DNA of 10,840 nucleotides, from the NCBI GenBank assembly GCA_023428515.1, contig JAEYXI010000337.1:1-10840 (forward strand), written 5' to 3'. Source of the stretch: Pseudomonadota bacterium (GTDB taxonomy: Bacteria; Pseudomonadota; Alphaproteobacteria; Rhizobiales; Rhizobiaceae). The translations under genes and the position numbers were made by a program. Shown here piece by piece: positions 7,587-10,840 of the stretch (positions are counted from its first letter, which is position 1; every line of letters begins with the position of its first letter). The notes below the pieces were generated by a model that had not been told where the DNA came from, searched no databases, and saw nothing but the letters and a program-made list of their open reading frames with translations.

Positions 7587-8432
7587 TCAATCGTGCGCGG
7601 TCGGCTTCCAGCGGATGACCTTCCTCTCGACGAGCGAGACCGCGAAGAACAGAAGCACGGCGAGCGTGGCGGCAATGACCACCGTCGCGTAGAGCAGCGG
7701 CGAGCGGAAATTGTAGGTCGCCTCGATGATCAGCGCGCCGAGGCCATAGCTCGCCCCGATCCATTCCGCGACGATGGCGCCCATGACGCTGCTCGTCGCC
7801 GCAATCTTCAGCGCCGCAAATAGGAACGGCAGCGAAGCCGGCAGGCGAACCTTCCAGAATATCTCGGAATTGCTCGCCGAGAGCACCCGCATGAGGTCGA
7901 GCATGGCAGGGCTCGTCGACTTCAGGCCCTGGACCATGTTCACCAGCGTCGGGAAGAAGCAGATCAGCCCTGCGATGATGATCTTCGGCGCGATGCCGTT
8001 GCCGACCAAGAGGACCAGGATCGGGGCCAGCGCGATGATCGGGATCGACTTGATGATGACCGCGATCGGATAGAAGGCCTTCTCCGCGATCGGGCTGTAG
8101 ACGAACCAGATGGCGAGCAGCACGGCGACCAGATTGCCGAAGACGAAGCCGAGTGCCGCTTCCAGCAGGGTCGGCAGCAGGTTCGTCCACAGGATGGCCG
8201 CGTTTTCCCTGAAGGCGTACAGCACCTCGACCGGGCTCGGCGCCATGAAGGTCGGGACTGAGAACCCCCAGACGACCAATTGCCAGAGCAGGATGCAGCC
8301 TACGATGGCGAGGATCGCCGGCATGTATTCGAGCAGAGGCCCGAAGGCCCTGTCGGCGGACGTCGTCTTCTTCACGGCGACGACGCGCGTGCCGTTTTCC
8401 GCCGCCGATCCCGAGTGCACAGTATCGCTCAT
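7587..8432 (-). CDS. ABC transporter permease (SsuC/TauC-type, nitrate/sulfonate/taurine-like importer)
   Basis: 281-residue integral inner-membrane protein of the binding-protein-dependent permease family. The first helix is about residues 38-57 (PAILAIVGCILLWQLVVWGF). Further segments fall near 96-112, 121-143, 151-166, around 203-224, and near the C terminus. The cytoplasmic coupling loop has the expected EAA-type pattern, MRVLSASNSEIFWKVRLPAS (residues 181-200). SIPIIALAPILVLLVGNG (129-146) is typical of the SsuC/TauC branch. I chose the ATG at 8432 because GGAGG (8440-8444) lies seven bases ahead; the Met codon two codons earlier (8438) is only one base from that site. The start overlaps the ATPase stop by one base (TGATG). 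It probably acts as a homodimer with the ATPase and the Tat-exported binding protein. Confidence 0.92.
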   Translation of the reverse strand: MSDTVHSGSAAENGTRVVAVKKTTSADRAFGPLLEYMPAILAIVGCILLWQLVVWGFSVPTFMAPSPVEVLYAFRENAAILWTNLLPTLLEAALGFVFGNLVAVLLAIWFVYSPIAEKAFYPIAVIIKSIPIIALAPILVLLVGNGIAPKIIIAGLICFFPTLVNMVQGLKSTSPAMLDLMRVLSASNSEIFWKVRLPASLPFLFAALKIAATSSVMGAIVAEWIGASYGLGALIIEATYNFRSPLLYATVVIAATLAVLLFFAVSLVERKVIRWKPTAHD

Positions 8433-9250
8433 CAGCATTCCTCCAGCAGACGGCGCAGATGCGCGGTGATGCGGATGAATTCCACCGTATCGCGCATGGG
8501 CAGGCTGCGCGGCGACGGCAGGTCGACCTTCATGAACTCCTTCACGCGACCCGGAAGGGAGGCGAGCATCAGCACGTACTGGCCGAGAAACACCGCCTCC
8601 GGAATGGAATGGGTGACGAAGAGGATCGTCGTGCCCGTTTCCTGCCAGAGGCGCAGGAGCTCCTCGTTGAGCTTGTCGCGGGTGATCTCGTCGAGCGCCC
8701 CAAAAGGCTCGTCCATCAGGAGGATGCGCGGCCGCGTCACCAGCGCGCGGGCAATCGCCACGCGCTGGCGCTGTCCGCCCGAGAGTTCGTGCGGGAGTGC
8801 GTTTTCGCGCCCCTTGAGCCCAACCAGGGCGAGAAGCTGCTCCGGATCGGCATAGGTGGCGCCTGGCTCTCGCTTGCCGACTTCCATCGGGAGGCGGACA
8901 TTGTCGAGCGCCGAACGCCAGGGCAGCAGGGTCGCCTCCTGGAAGACGAAGGCAAAGTCCCGTCCCTCGCGGGCCTTGCGCGGGGTCTGTCCCAGCACCG
9001 AGACCGAGCCGTCGCTGATATGAACGAGATCGGCGACGCAGCGCAGCAAAGTGGACTTGCCGCAGCCGGACGGGCCGAGCATCGTCACCAGCGCCCCTTC
9101 CGGGATCTGGACCGAGACGTCCTGCAGCGCGGTGAATTCCGACTCGCCCTTGCCGAAGCGGATGTGAAGCTTGTCGACCGTCACTGCCGGCAAGGCCCGG
9201 CTGGATGGCGCGGCCGCAGCGCGTTCCAGAGCGACTGGCATGACGATCAC
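8432..9250 (-). CDS. ABC transporter ATP-binding protein (SsuB/TauB-type)
   Basis: 272 residues if the GTG at 9250 is used; the ATG at 9241 would give 269. I favour GTG because it overlaps the binding-protein stop (GTGA) and AAAGG lies four bases ahead, but both fit. Numbered from the ATG, the nucleotide-binding motifs are all intact: Walker A GPSGCGKST (56-64), Q-loop Gln101 (VFQEATLLPW), signature LSGGQ (153-157), Walker B ILLMDEP with catalytic Glu (173-179), and H-switch His211 (FVTHS). The VFQ-x(5)-LLPW segment is characteristic of the nitrate/sulfonate/taurine importer ATPases. It powers uptake through the neighbouring permease from the inner face of the membrane. Longer open reading through the upstream gene has no family similarity and was discarded. 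Confidence 0.94.
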   Translation of the reverse strand: MIVMPVALERAAAAPSSRALPAVTVDKLHIRFGKGESEFTALQDVSVQIPEGALVTMLGPSGCGKSTLLRCVADLVHISDGSVSVLGQTPRKAREGRDFAFVFQEATLLPWRSALDNVRLPMEVGKREPGATYADPEQLLALVGLKGRENALPHELSGGQRQRVAIARALVTRPRILLMDEPFGALDEITRDKLNEELLRLWQETGTTILFVTHSIPEAVFLGQYVLMLASLPGRVKEFMKVDLPSPRSLPMRDTVEFIRITAHLRRLLEEC

Positions 9251-10281
9251 CCGACCTTTTTGCGGACGTCCGTCGTCGCATCGAGGACAGAGAGCGTCAT
9301 CACCTCGTCCACGGTCGGCACCTTGTCCGTGAACTGGCCGAGATCGGCATAAGTCTTGATCTGTGCGGCCCAGTTGTCCGTGGACATGGTGCCCCAGCCG
9401 TCGGCCTTCGTCGTCTCGTTGAAGGCAAACTTCATCAATGGGCCGATGGTCTCCAGTTCGCTCGCCAGATCGAGGTTCGGATATGCCTCGACGAGGATGT
9501 TGACGGCCTCCTCCTGATTGTCGCGGGCATAACCCCAACCCTTGGCGGTGGCCGACATCCAGCCGGCGAGTTCCTTGGGATGCTCGGCCAGTTCCGCGTC
9601 GGTTGTGTAGTAGACGTTGGCGTAGAGCTGGATGCCCGTGTCCCACAGCATCAGGTCGACGCGGTCGTCGCCGATGACCTTGAGCGCGTTGGTGTTGGTC
9701 AGCCAGCCGACGACGACATCGGCCTGGCCGGTCATGAGCTGGTTCATGTCGGCGCCCATATTGACGACCGTGACCTGGTCTTCCGGCACGCCGTTCTTGG
9801 CGAGAAGCGCGCGCAACAGGACCGCGCCGGTCGGCTGGATGGCGACCGTCTTGCCGATCATATCCTGGGCGCTGTTGACCGGTTTTCCCTTGCGCGAGAA
9901 ATAAGCGTAGGGATGCTTCTGGTAGCCAGCCGCGATCGCCTTGATCGGAACGCCCGCGCCGCGGGCGAGCATGACGGATGGGCTCGACGAGATCTGGCCG
10001 AGGGTGGCCTGTCTCGAGGCAACACCGGCGACGCCGTCGACGTTCGGGCCGCCCGGGATGATTTCCAGCTCAAGACCCTCTTCCGCGTAAAAGCCCTTCT
10101 TCATCGCGACGACCTCGCCCAGGAGGCCGTTCGAGGCGAGCCAGCCGAGTTGCATGCGGATCGTCGTGAGGTCTTGTGCGGTCGCCGGCAGGATGGACAA
10201 CAGCGTCTGGCCTGCGGTAACGCCGCCGAGCGCGGCAGCCGCCTTCATGAAACCACGCCTGTTCATTGCGAACTCTACCAT
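9247..10281 (-). CDS. NMT1/SsuA-type ABC substrate-binding protein with Tat signal peptide
   Basis: 344 residues. The N terminus has a twin-arginine motif, NRRGFMK, followed by a hydrophobic Ala/Leu/Gly stretch and a likely signal-peptidase site after PATA. It is thus exported folded to the periplasm. The mature part has the NMT1/THI5-like opening (IRMQLGWLASNGLLGEVVAM, then KKGFYAEEGLELEIIPGG) and TLGQISSSPSVMLARGAGVP, typical of sulfonate/taurine/nitrate/pyrimidine binding proteins. I chose the ATG at 10281 because GGGGAG lies just upstream with four bases between. The Met at 10266 (start of MNRRGF) is possible but has a weak site, and the TTG at 10359 lies inside the regulatory region. It is the first gene of the operon and overlaps the ATPase gene. 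The ligand cannot be deduced; NMT1 proteins bind chemically diverse small molecules. Confidence 0.92.
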   Translation of the reverse strand: MVEFAMNRRGFMKAAAALGGVTAGQTLLSILPATAQDLTTIRMQLGWLASNGLLGEVVAMKKGFYAEEGLELEIIPGGPNVDGVAGVASRQATLGQISSSPSVMLARGAGVPIKAIAAGYQKHPYAYFSRKGKPVNSAQDMIGKTVAIQPTGAVLLRALLAKNGVPEDQVTVVNMGADMNQLMTGQADVVVGWLTNTNALKVIGDDRVDLMLWDTGIQLYANVYYTTDAELAEHPKELAGWMSATAKGWGYARDNQEEAVNILVEAYPNLDLASELETIGPLMKFAFNETTKADGWGTMSTDNWAAQIKTYADLGQFTDKVPTVDEVMTLSVLDATTDVRKKVG

Positions 10282-10312
10282 TTCACTCCCCTCTCTGTTG
10301 CTTAAAGAGATT

Positions 10313-10390
10313 TTTATTGAGCCGATCATCGCCGAAGGTAGCGTTCGCATAAAGAACAATTTTTAGTTCAATCGATTGCCGCAATGGCAA
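10313..10390 (-). promoter_or_regulatory. Probable promoter region of the importer-catabolic operon
   Basis: This AT-rich island in GC-rich surroundings lies immediately upstream of the binding-protein gene. One sigma70-like pairing is TTGCCA (10385-10390) and ACTAAA (10362-10367), 17 bases apart. An alternative is an AATAAA -10 element (10313-10318) with a poor -35, as expected for a LysR-activated promoter. Neither is strong, so the region is more credible than either exact site. Confidence 0.4.
10343..10369. promoter_or_regulatory. Candidate LysR-type operator: GTTC-N7-GAAC-N8-GTTC
   Basis: Three alternating half-sites occupy 10343-10346, 10354-10357 and 10366-10369, with centres 11 and 12 bases apart, about one helical turn. 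The first pair, GTTCGCATAAAGAAC, contains T-N11-A within a TTC/GAA dyad, the generic LTTR box. Its place just upstream of the operon and the LysR gene in the cluster fit together. That this LysR binds here is inference. Confidence 0.4.
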
Positions 10391-10558
10391 CGCCCTCAAT
10401 AAGCGAAGAGCGGCCGTCTGTTCTGATGTCCATGGTGAGGACTACGAACAGGAGGCGGAGCAGCAGTATGGGGACATCGGCTACGGGTCTTAGAGAGCGG
10501 TCATTCGGTTGCGTCGGCTCGAGCCACGCTTTTGGGTCACGTAGCATCCATCAAGTGA

Positions 10559-10570
10559 CGGCAAATGCCG
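10559..10570 (-). terminator. Small hairpin just after the aminotransferase stop; weak terminator candidate
   Basis: CGGCATTTGCCG on the transcript strand is a five-pair perfect dyad with a two-base centre, one base past the TAA at 10572-10574. No T-tract follows, so any termination would be weak or Rho-assisted. The rest of the 10371-10558 gap shows only a ten-base palindrome (GGCTCGAGCC, 10515-10524) and no convincing gene. Confidence 0.25.
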
Positions 10571-10571
10571 C

Positions 10572-10840
10572 TTACCAGCCCTGGAATGCCTGCAGCAGCC
10601 GAGGATCGACGCGTCCGCCCGCAACGTCGGCAAGGGCGCGGTCGAGAAGCTCCAGCCCAGCCTGCGCCTCATCTCGCGTGAGGGTGAGTGGCGGCGTCAA
10701 TTCGAGAACGTTCGAATTCACACCGACATAGAAGAGCACAAGGCCGAGTTCGAAAGCGCGATAGATGGTCAGGGCCGTCTCTCGGCTCGCCGGTGTTTTC
10801 ATGCTCCGGTCCGTGACAAGCTCCACTCCGATCGCAAGGC
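10572..10840 (-). CDS. Class III (PLP) aminotransferase, C-terminal fragment; 5' end beyond the window
   Basis: The frame is open from the right edge to the TAA at 10572-10574, about 89 codons. The visible part matches the C-terminal small domain of class III pyridoxal-phosphate aminotransferases (GABA, ornithine, beta-alanine:pyruvate types). AIGVELVTDRSMKTPA resembles the conserved GLMIGVEFVKDRxTKxPA strand-loop, and ELTPPLTLTRDEAQAGLELL is the near-universal PPLxLTxxEA ending. These enzymes transfer an omega- or alpha-amino group to a 2-oxo acid in the cytoplasm. The PLP lysine and substrate-defining residues are outside the window, so the subtype is unknown. The GTG at 10824-10826 is internal. 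It lies 290 bases before the importer operon on the same strand, so it may belong to the same locus but is probably a separate transcript. Confidence 0.85.
   Translation of the reverse strand, partial: LAIGVELVTDRSMKTPASRETALTIYRAFELGLVLFYVGVNSNVLELTPPLTLTRDEAQAGLELLDRALADVAGGRVDPRLLQAFQGW

Noticed and set aside
7587..9281. 564-codon minus-strand frame that could suggest an ATPase-permease fusion
   Set aside because: Its first half is the wrong frame of the ATPase gene. The permease proper starts at 8432 with its own GGAGG and a TGATG junction.
9251..9646. N-terminal extension of the ABC ATPase into the binding-protein gene
   Set aside because: The extension is an antifamily shadow of the binding-protein coding sequence; the ATPase domain begins after 9250.
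10282..10359. TTG at 10359 as binding-protein start
   Set aside because: It would put 26 residues before the Tat signal and cover the putative promoter; the ATG at 10281 has a good Shine-Dalgarno site.
10384..10731. 115-codon plus-strand open frame in the gap and aminotransferase region
   Set aside because: It is Ser/Arg-rich without family character and antisense to the clearly recognisable aminotransferase C terminus.
1..10840. CRISPR arrays, tRNA/rRNA genes, insertion sequences, phage or defence genes
   Set aside because: No regularly spaced repeats, no cloverleaf or rRNA-like segments, and no transposase, integrase or defence protein motifs were seen.

Overview
GC-rich, densely packed DNA with short or overlapping gene junctions, ATP-binding-cassette importers, a Tat-exported binding protein and LysR regulation. 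Together with the protein flavour this suggests an alphaproteobacterium, most likely of the rhizobial order (Hyphomicrobiales); that is an inference from sequence style, not a database match.

Layout. Left edge, + strand: the C-terminal half of an FGGY-type sugar kinase (2-448), a 161-base spacer, then a two-gene unit of a 7Fe-type ferredoxin (610-954) and a dihydrodipicolinate-synthase-superfamily lyase/aldolase (971-1861). Converging on it with a single base between stop codons is a long minus-strand series running from about 10281 down to 1863. In transcription order it is: Tat-exported NMT1/SsuA-type binding protein, ABC ATPase, ABC permease, FAD-dependent oxidoreductase, family III (CaiB/BaiF) CoA-transferase, enoyl-CoA hydratase, LysR regulator, metal-dependent amidohydrolase. 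Nearly all junctions overlap by 1-4 bases or are under 100 bases, so it reads as one operon. A 290-base regulatory gap (10282-10571) separates it from the 3' end of a class III aminotransferase on the same strand (10572-10840, running off the window).

How the parts could work together (inference). The importer brings in a small organic molecule. The flavoprotein, amidohydrolase, CoA-transferase and hydratase then form a plausible oxidation / hydrolytic deamination or ring opening / CoA activation / hydration route. The convergent ferredoxin-lyase pair and the flanking aminotransferase are possible contributors of electrons, C-C cleavage and amino-group removal. The LysR protein is the obvious candidate regulator. 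A TTC-N7-GAA dyad that fits the T-N11-A pattern lies upstream of the importer operon. The substrate cannot be read from the sequence.

The most striking defect is a single in-frame amber codon (6033-6035) at codon 39 of an otherwise fully open CoA-transferase frame. It is a recent nonsense mutation, a sequencing error, or less likely a recoded codon. I see no rRNA, tRNA, CRISPR array, insertion sequence or phage gene.
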